Part shown: positions 11,671 through 22,308 of the stretch, one piece after another
How the letters are laid out: each line of letters begins with the position of its first letter
Numbering within the stretch: the stretch's first letter is position 1
Source of the DNA: Gremmenia infestans
Lineage: Eukaryota; Ascomycota; Leotiomycetes; Helotiales; Hamatocanthoscyphaceae
Direction of reading: 5' to 3'
DNA: 64,000 nt
Assembly (NCBI GenBank): GCA_032629725.1
Contig: JAFEVB010000022.1
Location: 1,240,001 to 1,304,000, forward strand
Notes under the pieces: generated by a model
Databases searched by the model: none
What the model was told of the DNA's origin: nothing
The model's input: only the letters and a program-made list of their open reading frames with translations
Program-made: the position numbers and the translations under genes

Positions 11671-12233
11671 CTAATTAACCACACTCCAAGCCCCCAGCCC
11701 CAAACTCCCAACCAAAAGCACACTCCTCCCCAAATTCAACCTCCCCCACCTACGCGCCAACTCCCTCGCCGTATCCCCAACCTCCTTCTCCCCCACCAAC
11801 AACCGCGAATTCGTACCATTCATAAAAATCAGCGTATAAGGTATGATACTCAACGCCATCACGCCCGCTGCAACGTATCCCCAAAAGCGATCCTTGGATA
11901 GGACTGATTTTGGGGACCGAGTTTGCGAGGCAAGGTAGAAGAGCATGGAGGATGAGAAGAGGGCGATTGGCGGCATGAAGAATTTTCCGGATTCAAACAT
12001 GTTCTTCCATTGTTGGATGAGGAGGGGTGTGGGGGATTCGAGGATGCGGGGGAGCGCTACCTGTAATTGGAGATGAGTTGGTTTTTTGTTAAATATGGAA
12101 GGTGTTTGTAAGGAACTAGGCAGGAAGTACTTACGAGGGAGAATGAGATGTTGGCGCCAGCGAGAAGACCAGCGGTTGTAAGGCCCACGGTTTGGGCGAG
12201 GCGGATAGGAAGCGGGGTTTGAAAGTCTGCCAT
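11671..12233 (-). CDS. DUF1772 (anthrone-oxygenase-like) membrane protein
   Basis: Two exons (12135-12233, 11671-12060) give 162 aa. The pattern is that of DUF1772 proteins: four hydrophobic segments (about residues 10-32, 58-78, 92-115, 142-160), with a hydrophilic SPTPLLIQQWKNMFESGK segment between the first two. The family includes HypC-type anthrone oxygenases of aflatoxin-like pathways, but most fungal members are uncharacterised and not in biosynthetic clusters. No polyketide synthase is present here, so I make no pathway claim. The start is fixed by the ATG before ADFQTPLPIRLAQTVGLTTAG, the usual beginning of this family. Confidence 0.75.
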
Positions 12234-12683
12234 TTTTGTCTTGTCTGCCCTGTAGATTGAAATATTTGTTTTGATTGGGTACTTTGTGTTGTTTCGTAAG
12301 TTTTGATAATTGCGGATGTTAATTCTGAAAGACACATTGAGGTGCGATAAAGAGATATATATGAACATCCAGCACAGATCTAGATTCGGGGTGACGCGAC
12401 GAAAACGCGCACTAAAAATGTCCGCAGGCTTTAAAAGACGTATCACGTGCCATATTGGCGGACTTTGTCGTTGTCCGACCCCTGCAATCGAAACGGCGAG
12501 GTAACTAGTGTGCAGTAAGGAATTAGAAAAAGGAATATATCTTAAGATAAATCGTACGTTCCGGAGTATGTTCACAGGGAAGTCCGAAGTTGTGTCCACT
12601 AGGAAATCAAGAAAGAAAGAGCAAGATATAATGAGAAACATAAGCAAGTGGAGCAAAGGGAGGGTATCAGTTCATGGAATGAT
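12234..12683. other. Spacer
   Basis: 450 bp with the promoter of the DUF1772 gene and the 3' end of the next gene. Nothing else is recognised. Confidence 0.5.
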
Positions 12684-13127
12684 TTATTTGCGTTTGTGAA
12701 TAGTACCATTCTTCTTCTTACATGAAGGAGTAGGAGGAATGCCAATACCACCAGAAGCAGAAGCCTGTCGTTGCTGTAGAGAAGGAACCCTCCTATGCTG
12801 CTGCTTAATCTTGATCGGATCGAGTGCCTCCAACATCTCATCAAGATCTCTTTTTTCCCAACTCACACTAAGCATGATATTCACCCATACCTCGTAAAAC
12901 AAACGCCTGATAAAATTGAAAGAAAACAGAATACGCCGTCGTAACGCCAGACTCAAGACCTCCAATGCCATGAAAATGACCAAGCCGTATGCGGGGTATT
13001 CCAGGACGAAGGGTAGGATAACATTGAGCACCTCCCAGCTCAATACTGCGAGGATAATCGAAAGAACAACCGTGATGACGGTATTCCCACTGCAATTCCG
13101 ATCCGCCTCATCCTTCGCCCTGGCCAT
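12684..13127 (-). CDS. Small membrane protein of unknown function
   Basis: A single exon of 147 aa. I do not recognise the family. Two hydrophobic stretches are visible (about residues 16-40 and 45-65), followed by a basic RRRILFSFNFIRRLFYEVW segment that could be a re-entrant or amphipathic helix, and a polar, basic tail ending HKRK. Reduced Phe-88-onward hydrophobicity and the K/R-rich end suggest an ER or nuclear-envelope membrane protein, but this is inference. Its start codon lies only 45 bp from the stop codon of the Cys-rich gene in the same direction, so its promoter must overlap the upstream gene's 3' end. Confidence 0.65.
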   Translation of the reverse strand: MARAKDEADRNCSGNTVITVVLSIILAVLSWEVLNVILPFVLEYPAYGLVIFMALEVLSLALRRRILFSFNFIRRLFYEVWVNIMLSVSWEKRDLDEMLEALDPIKIKQQHRRVPSLQQRQASASGGIGIPPTPSCKKKNGTIHKRK

Positions 13128-13172
13128 ATTTTACAAGCCACCTCAGCGGGGAGCATCGAAAAGGAGGACCGT

Positions 13173-13667
13173 CTATGAGGAGGTAGTGAAGTCGGTCTCT
13201 GTCGGCAGGAGTCCACCATCAGAAGCTTTCTCGCAAGTACAGGCAGCTGTTATAACCGTCAGTATAATTCATGGCCCAACATCCTGTGGATTCAGCTCAC
13301 TAGCTTCACGGGAACCGCAAGAGCACAAGTTGCCGCTTGGGGTCTTGTTCTCGGTGCTGGATCTGTCGCAGGTACATTCGCCAGCGGGACGAGCACCTTA
13401 AATTGCCAATTAGTACTCGAATTGATATATATCAAGGTAGATGGGTTACTTACGGCATGAGCAACGAGGACCAGTCACCTTGTTCTCGGTGGCAGACTTG
13501 TCGCAGCTGCAATGAAGCGCTGACTTCTCTCCGCAAGAGCATTTGGCTTGGCTGGCGCTATTTAAAAGTGTTAGCATCGTCATAAATAGAAGAAGGGAAG
13601 GTGCTATGAGTTCTTACCAGACGCAGCCTTCACCACTCTTACCACAGCAGGTGCTTGGAGTAACCAT
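13173..13667 (-). CDS. Cys-rich metal-binding protein (fungal metallothionein-like, DUF7871-type)
   Basis: Four small exons on the minus strand (13618-13667, 13454-13557, 13301-13396, 13173-13246) assemble to 107 aa with 16 cysteines. The pairs occur as STCCG, GCVC, KCSCG, HCSCD, RCSC, ECTCD, LCSCG and ACTCE. Introns of 60, 57 and 54 bp fit standard signals and keep frame. The tail GGLLPTETDFTTSS matches what I remember of this conserved fungal family, which supports the last intron; reading through it would stop early. CxC spacing indicates binding of soft metals such as copper or zinc. The promoter has a palindromic TATATA box (13811-13822) and a CCAAT box. The role as a metal buffer is inferred. 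Every exon is too short for simple ORF finding. Confidence 0.85.
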
Positions 13668-15276
13668 TTTGATTTTGGGGATTTTGAATGTAGGTTGAGA
13701 AACAATTTAAGAGTATTGGTTTGGAGTGAAGCAAGGATCGAGTACAAGCAGGTGTTATTCGAAGGATTTTGATGGAGTGTCAAGAAGTTTGAACGAGTTG
13801 GCTGTCCCTCTTTATATATAAAGTCGGCTCAGCCTTGTGCTTTGGAATACGGACGCGCTGATTGGCTGCGCGCATGTCAGCCGCATTTAAGCGTCCCCTC
13901 TTAAACAATGATCGCCACTTCTTCTTTTTGACTTTACAAGCTTCAATTGAATCATCCAATAGCATCGATTGCATTACTGAACGAGGCTCTAGAGTTTGAT
14001 GCCTAGTCGCAAGAATCAGGTGAGCATTTCCTGCGGAAATCTTTAAGTTTCGCGGTGACGAGTGTCAAATTACTGTGAGTCAAAGCTATGATATCGTATA
14101 TTTTCATTCTTTGATTTTGCACCTAGTTGAAGGGACGAGAGCGAGAGGTAGGCAATAAGCAGCCCAATAATGCTCAGCCTATCATATCATGCAATAACTA
14201 TGCACCACATCTTAATCCTCCCCTTTCTACGACAAAGCTGTGCATCCATTTACTTCTTCCAGTTTATAAAGACTAAAAAAATCTAAGACTCTAATTCTCC
14301 GATATAACTTCAGCAAACATACCTACGTAAAAAAGTCAATAATCAAATTTTGATTACTCTTAATTGGAAATAACATCCGATCTACAAGAAAACACTACAG
14401 TATATCACTTACCTCGCTTAATTAAGGGGGAGGGGCACTGCACTCCACATCCTCTATTCTAAAATAATTGGGGCAATTTCCCTCCTCTCCCTTCCCTGCC
14501 CCAAAAGTTTAACTTTCGAGCCTTTGCGATCACCGACCACGTGTTTGGTCAGTGAGGATGAGGGAGCTTGGATTCTTGGTAGATAGAACCCATGGTCTAG
14601 ATAGTGCGTGATCAAGTGTTCATGCTAGAGCCGCAAGCAAGCTGTGGACAAAATATGACATAGTTTATTCAAGAGCTCGTACGTTATACAGGCTCTTTTT
14701 TGCATTTTGGGTAAGGAGTGAAGGGAATGAGGAAGCAATGGGAAGATGTCTGGGACGTGAATGTAAATTTTAGGCCGCCCCGCTGTAAATGAAGCCTGTG
14801 CCTGTGTATTAAACGTGTATATTATCTATTCGAGCTATCAATTTACATTTCCTTCTCGTTATTGACTTTTTGATGCGTGTGTACTCCATATCCCTAACTC
14901 AGAAAGCAAAATCCGTCCGAGGATTCTTAATTCCTCACTCATCGCGTGCGATATATGTGTAAACAATTCGTCTCGTAGGTTGATGTGCCATGATCTCCAT
15001 CTCAAGCTTGGTGTACCAGAAGGAGGGTATATATAGTGTTGTGGCCAACACCTTCGCTTCGCAATGCAAATGTGGCTTGTATAATTCAGGCGTGATGAAG
15101 GGGAAAGTACATGCAAGGGTAGGTTGTATGCTAACAAGTTCAACAATATGCAAAGGTCGTGGGTCCTAAAAGTGCGGTTTTGGTTGGAGGACGAGATCAC
15201 CATAGCTAATCGTCCACCTTCAACACCCTGGAAGATCTGTCGTGAGATTCGCTCCAGGCTGTAGTCTAGACATGCT
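13668..15276. other. Intergenic region upstream of the Cys-rich gene
   Basis: 1.6 kb. The first 200 bp hold the Cys-rich gene's promoter. The rest shows a CACGTG-containing imperfect palindrome about 14538-14553 (GACCA...TGGTC) and no gene. The 114-aa minus frame at 14859-15203 lacks any protein-like character. Confidence 0.45.
13811..13867 (-). promoter_or_regulatory. TATA box and CCAAT box of the Cys-rich gene
   Basis: On the minus strand CCAATCAGCG precedes TATATATAAAG by about 35 bp, and the TATA element lies about 145 bp upstream of the start at 13667. CCAATCA is the known CCAAT-complex (Hap) site. Function here is inferred from position. Confidence 0.5.
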
Positions 15277-17285
15277 TCATTGCTTCATGAGGTCGCTCCT
15301 GCTTCTGCTATCGGCTCTGGTCTTTGAAAATCGGGATCCGAAGCTGCTTTTCCTACCGAAATCATCCCTCTGGTTCTTGAGCATTCCCGCTGTCTTCTTA
15401 CACACCCAGCTATCCCTCATAGAAGCATTCTTTGGAAGATAGAGTTCATTTTTCTGTGCGCGGGCATAGCGTAACTGCCACCACCAAAAACTATCTCTTG
15501 CTTCTTGCGTAACACACCAGCTTTGAATCTCTTTGAAGACTCCGAGAGCAACTCTTTCTTCCTTGACCTCTGCACAGGTGAGAACGCTGATTCCAACACT
15601 CTTCAGATCCTGGTCATCGTCAAGTAGCTCATGATAAGTACTCTTCTTCTCATAGTGTTGCCGGTCTTCGATGCCTTCTTCGATGAAGGGACCCACAATC
15701 CTTAGATATTTCTCCGGGCTAGTCATCGCAGCGTCCACGAGTTCATTTCGAATCCTATCATTGATGGCCGCGTATCTGCCGCACCAATATGCTCCAGATT
15801 GTGCCACATAAACCGTGCGAGAGTCTGACCCTAACGTATCGGATCTAAGAAATGAGACTCTGAATTTGGAGAAATCGATTTGATTTGAAGAACGAACGGG
15901 GTCGGCATTGAGCTCGGAAACTGCAGTAGTCGGAGAAGAAGTGGGGAGCCGTTCGCTAGACCGGCCTTTGGCGAGGCTTAGACTTGAGACTGAGCTGGCC
16001 AAGGACGGTCTTCTACTGTTTAGGGTCAAGTTTGACTTTGAGAAGGTAGAGGAGAGGGTCGATAGCACACCGTGCGTACGTGACTTTTGCAGGGGCAGGG
16101 AGGGCGTTCGCTGGACTCGGGCGGGAGAAATAAGACCGAAGAGTCGTTTTGGTGGAATGTTCTAATAACATTAGATCACTTTTCCTACAATTTTGAGGAA
16201 CGTACCTCTTTCTTTTCACACGATGTTACAGGACCCGAAGAAAATGGAATGGCATTGGGACGCGAGACCACAGCCATTAGAGACGTAGTTCTCAAGGGAT
16301 GAAATGCGTCCTTAGAAGTCTCATTGGAATTACTCGGCGTATCACCATTGGTAGTGTCCAGAATGTTGAATGACTCTGATGTTATGAGATTTCTGCGAGT
16401 TCGTGTGCCCATAATTGGAGAGAGACTTAAGACTGGCGTCACCGTCATGGAAGGAGTAAGTGGGCAACGATCTCGTCCTAAGGGGCTTCCGCGGTCTGAA
16501 GTTGTGCGTGTGCGTCCCTGAGAAAGAGGCGGAGAGTCGGTAGTTGGGATCGGTTTTGCTTTAGGAGTTGTAGCTACACGTCTTTTGGGAGGAAGGCGCG
16601 CCCGATGGGCTTGGGGATAGTCGCCCGAACCGCATGGCATTGATTGAATAGGCGCTGTTGCATTATAGGGGGAGACAGTCTTGAGCTCCAGTTCTGGCTT
16701 TTGGAACGTCTGTCGCAGTTTATCCACAGAGATTGAAGAAGCGCGTTGGTGAGAGTGAGCGTTAGGAGGTCCCGAGGAGCGCTTGATGGGAGCAGGAAGT
16801 TTACTCTGAAGGCTTGTCTGCGAGGGACCTCGTCGTGTCTCCATCCCAAGATCATGACCCAGGGTTCGATCCATGCTGTTAGCAGAGAGCCACAAATTCG
16901 GGCGAGTTGAGGTTGGAAAAGTTTGGGACTGATTGTTTGGCGATTCACTGATGCGGAAAGAGCAACCAGAGTCGGCAGTGGCATGTTGCCGGGTCGCTTG
17001 ATACCCCCAACAACTGCTGCAATCATCCACCAGACAACCATTTGCTTGTCTTCTTTGTTTCTGGATTGAGCTATGAGGCGGTCTTAAGACAATTAATTTT
17101 GCCGATCTTCTTGGGAATACCTTCAACTCTACTTCGACAGCAGCACCAAGCTCAACAACTTCCTCGATATCACTTTCGGCGTCTTCTGCAATAGACTAGA
17201 ATCTGTTATTTCCTGCAGATTTGATAGTTCAAAGGGCCAGAATAGCGGGATTGCTTCTTACCACTAGCGAAGATTGTGAAATCAT
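15277..17285 (-). CDS. Large conserved fungal protein of unknown function
   Basis: Three exons (17262-17285, 16206-17195, 15277-16161) assemble in frame to 632 aa. The first exon encodes only MISQSSLV; the acceptor at 17196 gives SIAEDAESDIEEVVELG. Residues about 1-420 are low-complexity, rich in Ser, Pro, Thr and Arg, with many S/T-P sites and a possible CxxCxG cluster near 65-75 (VDDCSSCWGYQ). The ordered part is C-terminal (about residues 430-590), from FSKFRVSFLRSDTLG through AYWCGRYAAINDRIRNE to SFWWWQLRYARAQKNE. I cannot name this domain. No signal peptide or membrane segment. Disordered and phospho-site rich, so a regulatory or scaffold protein is plausible but unproven. Confidence 0.75.
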
Positions 17286-17932
17286 GCTGCTGCTACTGTT
17301 CTTGCCGTTGATGCTGTTGTTGGAGACTTAAAAACCACCGGGGTGAATATCCACTTGAAACTTTGGGAGGCCGCATGCTAGAAAGCTTTGGAAGGAGGTT
17401 AGACCCAATATCAATCCGGCGGGCGGTAAGTGTTGAATGATTGGGAATCGAATCGCGTTCAAACTTGCAATGTCAATCAGTCACTCGGTCAGGTTTTTTG
17501 GATATAAAATCTAGACTGTTCACCACGAAACAGCTGCGGAAAGGTCAACGAAGGTGGTGTCTCAACGAAATGCTTGTTTCGTATCTGGCTTTCGCGCGGT
17601 ATCACATATGGCAAAAAGGGGATCTGCAACAAAGTGTTGTGATCCTACACTACCTACTACTCAAGTGTAGGAGTCAGACTGAATACTAAGTCATAACGGT
17701 GAAGTCTTGCCATGCGCATGGCTAAGAGTGAATGAATATTTTGTCTTATTGACAGCATTGTAGACAAAAATGCCGTATCAAATCACTTTGACAAGATAAT
17801 TCACGGGCAATATAAAGTCATCTGTCACACTTGTTACAAGAGGCATCAAAGTCAAACACAAAATATCAGTTCGGTAAGGTTTCTTTATTCCCAAATGGGC
17901 ATGTTATCTTTTCTCTGCAGTAGGATCAGCAA
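17286..17932. other. Spacer
   Basis: 650 bp: promoter of the large unknown protein and 3' region of the TANGO2-like gene. The 82-aa plus-strand frame shows no family signal. Confidence 0.45.
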
Positions 17933-19012
17933 TCATAATAAAGCATACGGACGAACTTCGTTCCCCTTACGTTCTCCATGCCACCCATCGATCTTGAATT
18001 CAAACTTCATATCCCCTTCTTCCCTTGCGATAGGATGGCCCTTTTCATTCCATAAGGAACGTTCCCGGTATGTGACATTGCCTTCCCAGTCCACAAGTAT
18101 AATGGTTTGCCTCTGCGTTCCATAAGCGCCGGTCACACCATTAGCCGCAGCTTCAGGCGTCTCATCTTCTTCCAACTCTGCTTCTGGGTCCCCATTCGTT
18201 CCATTGACCATCGCTTCTTTGCTAGCAGCGGCGATTCTATCAGCTTGCGGAATACGCTTTGGTACCTCAGGACCTCCAATAGAGGGGATAAATATCGAGT
18301 TCCGGAGCTGGTAAGTGTACTCTTGAAAGTCCTGGCCATCCTGAGGGGGGAGTGTATCCTTATCTAGCAAAGCATACAACTTCTTCACCAATTCCTCTTC
18401 TCCCAGGCCCTCCTCGACAGCCTCTTCCACAGCCGCAAGAACTCCTTCCTTCCCCTCTTTAACCTTTGGCCACGTTATAGGGTCGTCATAGAATGTATTG
18501 CTCAGCCCGTACACCTCCCCCTTCTTCTCCGCAATCCAAGGAACGTCTTCTGGGGTCCCGGCTCGATTCGACAAGATGGCCAAGGGTTCTAACTCCTTTT
18601 CTGCTTGTTGCCTCTTCCTCAGCTTCCCGCAGACAAGGGAGAAGCCTCCTACACCTTTCACGCCCTCCCCTTCTAGTAATCGATGTACGAAATGCTCAGT
18701 GCTTTCATCGTCCGGACTCGTGAGCCATGCCGTTACCATTCCTCCTCTACTCCTCGAGCCTTCTATCGGATGTTCAGAATCATGCGTGTCGTTCTCTCGA
18801 TAATTCGTCAAAACAGCGAAATTCCCCGTCTTCGTGATGCCCAACCAGGTCCCTTGCTCTTCCCGCTGCAGATCTCTCGCAGATAGGATGTCCTGGTGTT
18901 GAGAGGACCACCAGTGCGGTCTACTGGTGGGACGGAGGATGAATTCATCGCGGTTGTTGAGGATAATTAGGGCGTAGTCTGGGTGTGCGGTTGTAATCAG
19001 GGCGATGCACAT
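17933..19012 (-). CDS. TANGO2/NRDE family protein
   Basis: A single exon of 359 aa. The N-terminus MCIALITTAHPDYALIILNN followed by RDEF is the family hallmark (Cys2 and the NRDE motif). RPTSRPHWW, SARDLQREEQGTWLGITKTGNFAVLTNYR and SRGGMVTAWL follow in the usual order. Family members (TANGO2, formerly DUF833) are Ntn-hydrolase-like proteins linked to Golgi/ER organisation and to heme or lipid handling; the exact reaction is not settled. This copy has a fungal-type acidic insertion (about residues 240-300, with EAELEEDETPEAAANG). No introns. The start is fixed because Cys must follow Met directly. Confidence 0.88.
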   Translation of the reverse strand: MCIALITTAHPDYALIILNNRDEFILRPTSRPHWWSSQHQDILSARDLQREEQGTWLGITKTGNFAVLTNYRENDTHDSEHPIEGSRSRGGMVTAWLTSPDDESTEHFVHRLLEGEGVKGVGGFSLVCGKLRKRQQAEKELEPLAILSNRAGTPEDVPWIAEKKGEVYGLSNTFYDDPITWPKVKEGKEGVLAAVEEAVEEGLGEEELVKKLYALLDKDTLPPQDGQDFQEYTYQLRNSIFIPSIGGPEVPKRIPQADRIAAASKEAMVNGTNGDPEAELEEDETPEAAANGVTGAYGTQRQTIILVDWEGNVTYRERSLWNEKGHPIAREEGDMKFEFKIDGWHGERKGNEVRPYALL

Positions 19013-19727
19013 GATGGTGGTTGTTTGCTTGTGACGTTACGGGATGGCCAGATATTAAACATGGGGGAAGGGGAAAAAAGGGGGGCCGCGACCACGACTT
19101 TATGAAAATGGAACTCCCTTTCACTTATGACATACATGGCCTGCTACTAATACCAATAGAAATCTTTCTGCACTATGGTGATGATATGATGTGTTTGTTG
19201 GCTGCTTTGGGCTTTGCAGCCGAATCTCCCCGTTGTGGAAGCACTGTGGCTGTCAAAAACACGGGCAAAACATCCTCGGTCCAGTGCTTCAGATCCTAGT
19301 GGCAGGTGACCCGTAAGAACAAAGTTTCTCGATTCTCTCCATTTCAAGGTATTCATTTCGTAGACTTCAAACCTCAAAATAATAGATGCTATTACGTGGC
19401 TTTCATGATAAAGACAGATTGGTTAATAAAGTTTGGTTATTAGGCACCAGAGAATGAAATAGTTGCATATAAACACAATACCTCACCTCCTCCTCCTCCC
19501 ACACTAGAAGGCCACGAGACCCTAGACTACAGTAAGCGATAAAGCTCCCGTCCGATAAGAGGCACCCGCTAGAGCTAGAGCATCCAACCTCAACCTCAAC
19601 CTTCACCTTACCATCCCCTCCCTTCGTCCTACATTGCACTCTTTCACGAGCAATAACAGGACGACAATCGTGCCGTCCTACTTAATCCTACTACAAATAA
19701 ATCACCAGCGTACCGTACAAAGAGATC
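19013..19727. other. Divergent promoter region
   Basis: 715 bp between divergent TANGO2-like and HVA22-like genes. No gene is supported. Confidence 0.45.
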
Positions 19728-20948
19728 ATGTTTGATACATTCGCAAGGCTCTTATCGTAAGCATACCCCGCCATGCATGTCCCACCCTTTCAAAGCTGGC
19801 ATTGCTTCCAAGGGGCTGGAAAAGTCTAAATAGCTGGTTATGGTATTGTTTATGCTAATAGACCTCTAGTTCGATCCCTACCTTCCTCTTCCCCGTTTTC
19901 GCCTCCTATAAAGCCCTCAAGACTTCGGACCCCGCCCTTCTCACACCATGGCTCATGTACTGGGTTGTACTAGCCTGCGCATTACTATTTGAATCATGGA
20001 CTGGATTCATTCTATACTGGTATAAACACTCCACTAAATGCGATATACATAGACCTTCTGCTAACCGATCTTTGTTCCAGGATCCCGTTCTACTCTTGGA
20101 TCCGCCTCGGCTTCCTTCTCTACCTCATCCTCCCGCAGACGCAGGGCGCCAAAGTCCTATATCAAAAACACGTCCACCCCTTCCTCCACGAAAACGAACT
20201 CGCTATTGACGATTTCATATCCTCCGCCCACGACCGCGCCAAAGCAGCCGGCCTAACATACCTCAAGCATGGCATCGAGTTGATTAAGCAACACTTGCTC
20301 GGGATCCCCCCGAAAGAGCCAGCGCCACCTAGTAGCCCATCCAAGTTCAGCTATACTCAAAGCCTCATGGCTCGTTTCAACCTCCCCTCCGCACGCCCGG
20401 CCTTCTCTGCAAACGCAACCAGTACCGCGACGGATTTCTACACCCTCCTCGCCTCGGCCGTCACAGCAGCCACCGCCACTACCTCCATAAACCAAGCCCG
20501 CGATCTCTCTAATTCGGGAACCCTGATCCCCCCAACTGTCCACGGTGAGGATCGCCTATCGTTCATTTCAGCACAACGCGAACGTCTCTCCATCCTCCTC
20601 TCAGCTCTCGACAAAGAAGCCGATACCCTCCAATCCAAACCCGCCCCAAGACACATACCCAGCATATCCTTTGACGGTGCTGGGGGAGGTAGCGAAGAGG
20701 AAATGGCGGATGACAGGTCGATGAGCGAGCTTAGAAGTCGAAAGAGCGAGGCTGATTTCGAGAATATCGAAGCAGAGAGCGGGACTGAAGATGTTGGAAA
20801 GGGAAAGCAGAGACAGAGTAGTGGTGGAGGGAGCTGGATGCCCTGGAGTTGGGGTGCGCAGACGGCAGAGGCGCCGGTTGATTCTGTGATGGGTGAGAGT
20901 GAAAGTGAAGCCGTGGATAGCGGGAAGAGCTCAGGTGTCGATGCATGA
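19728..20948 (+). CDS. HVA22/TB2/DP1 (Yop1/REEP-like) membrane-shaping protein
   Basis: Three exons (19728-19756, 19870-20019, 20081-20948) give 348 aa. The TB2/DP1/HVA22 domain covers residues about 8-95: SIPTFLFPVFASYKALKTSD, then PWLMYWVVLACALLFE, then IPFYSWIRLGFLLYLILPQTQGAKVLY. These hairpin membrane segments wedge into tubular ER in Yop1 and REEP proteins. Unlike the 170-180 aa Yop1, this protein has a 250-residue disordered Ser-rich tail with an acidic end, so it is the longer fungal paralogue type. ER membrane shaping is from family knowledge; the tail function is unknown. The second intron lies exactly between YW and IPF. Confidence 0.88.
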
Positions 20949-22308
20949 GTTGTACCAACTACACATGAATGACAGGATACTGATTTGGCATTTTGTGCGT
21001 ATTAATGGCTACGGATACATACATACATGTAGATGGGTGTGGTGTTCGGTCGGGTTGGGTCGGGGGCTTGAGCTAGGGATCTTTTGGTTTACCAGGCGCA
21101 CATTCTTTACATGACATGGTGGAATTAGGGTTACTAGCATTCATTATAATACAAGTAGACACACGGATCAACTCCTCAACTGTTGATTTGTATCATGTCT
21201 TGTTTCATTTCCTATTGTATCGTCTTACTTATATGTAGTATTGCCGTATTACTGTATTTCTTAATTCCACATCCGTATCCCGTCCTTATCTCCAATCGAC
21301 TTTCGGCCTACCTATCATATTATATCATAATTTACAGTACACTGGCACGTGGTCGTTGTAATTGTAATTGTAGTTGTGGATGTGGATGTGGATGTGGATG
21401 TGGATGTGGATGTGGATGTGGATGTGGATGTGGATGTGGATGTGGATGTGGATGTGGATGTGGATGTGGATGTGGATGTGGATGTGGATGTGGATGTGGA
21501 TGTGAATATGGAGAAGGATGCCTGCCCTGCTTGCGAGGAGCCTGTTGGGTGCGTGGAGGGGTGGGGTGGTGACTCTGGTGAGGGACAGGCGTATATGTGT
21601 GTATGTGAGGTATATTCGTGTCTATATCCATGTTAGATAGAGCTGTGTTGTGGTTTTGGGTGTGCTTTGTGTAGCTAGGAATGGTAAATAGGTAAGCAAT
21701 GGCGGTAGGTAGGTAGGTAGGTTCTTAGCATTAGCTTTGCTTTTGCTTTTGCTTTTGTTTTAGGGATCGATTTGTTTGAAAGCGAGGGTGTATTTATGTA
21801 GATGGGGGGTTTCATTTTAAATTTGAGGTTTGAGATTTGAGGTTTGGGGGATGATGGGTTGGGTTGGGATGAGTTTGGAATGAGGGGTTGGAATGGTTTG
21901 TGTTGGGAGCGTTTGAAGGGGTGGGTAGAGGGTAGAGGGTAGAGGGTAGATAGCTTTGATTTGAAAATCAGTGGTACGGGTATTTAGATGGTGATATTGA
22001 GTGATAGCTGGGGATGGACGTGAGGTTACCGTAAAGCATCAGGATGCTGGTGGGAAAGAAGGGGTAATATGTTGGGTGGGTGGACGAACCAGGATTCACA
22101 ATTCAGAAACCTATTGACAATTACTTGAGTTGCAAGCTTTGAGGCTACTAATCTTCTAGTGGATGACCATGAGGTTTAATTGTAAGGTATAAGATGGAGG
22201 AGCTTAAATGGCTAGTCACTTGAAATGGGGTGATGTAATAAGGGTTCATTTTGGTGCAGCGTTCGCAGAACTACATATACCAATATCTTATTCCAAGATG
22301 TCCAAAAT
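20949..22308. other. Repeat-rich spacer between convergent genes
   Basis: 1.36 kb between the 3' ends of the HVA22-like and permease genes. It contains the long hexanucleotide array (listed separately), a GGTA run at 21705-21721, GCTTTT repeats at 21736-21760, and an AGAGGGT run at about 21925-21950. All apparent frames here are microsatellite translations. Confidence 0.7.
21375..21504 (+). repeat. (GGATGT)n microsatellite, about 21-22 units
   Basis: A nearly perfect 6-bp tandem array of about 130 bp with purine-rich TGGATG on the plus strand. The three plus frames read Val-Asp, Cys-Gly and mixed, and the minus strand reads His-Pro, so long but meaningless open frames appear. Shorter related GATGTG runs occur at 26165-26190 inside the SRPBCC gene. 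Confidence 0.95.

Noticed and set aside
11671..12233. Reading the DUF1772 gene as part of an anthraquinone or aflatoxin-type cluster
   Set aside because: No polyketide synthase or other pathway gene is nearby, and most DUF1772 genes are not in such clusters.
21183..21636. Long frames with (Val-Asp)n, (Cys-Gly)n and (His-Pro)n
   Set aside because: Translations of the GGATGT microsatellite in different frames and strands.
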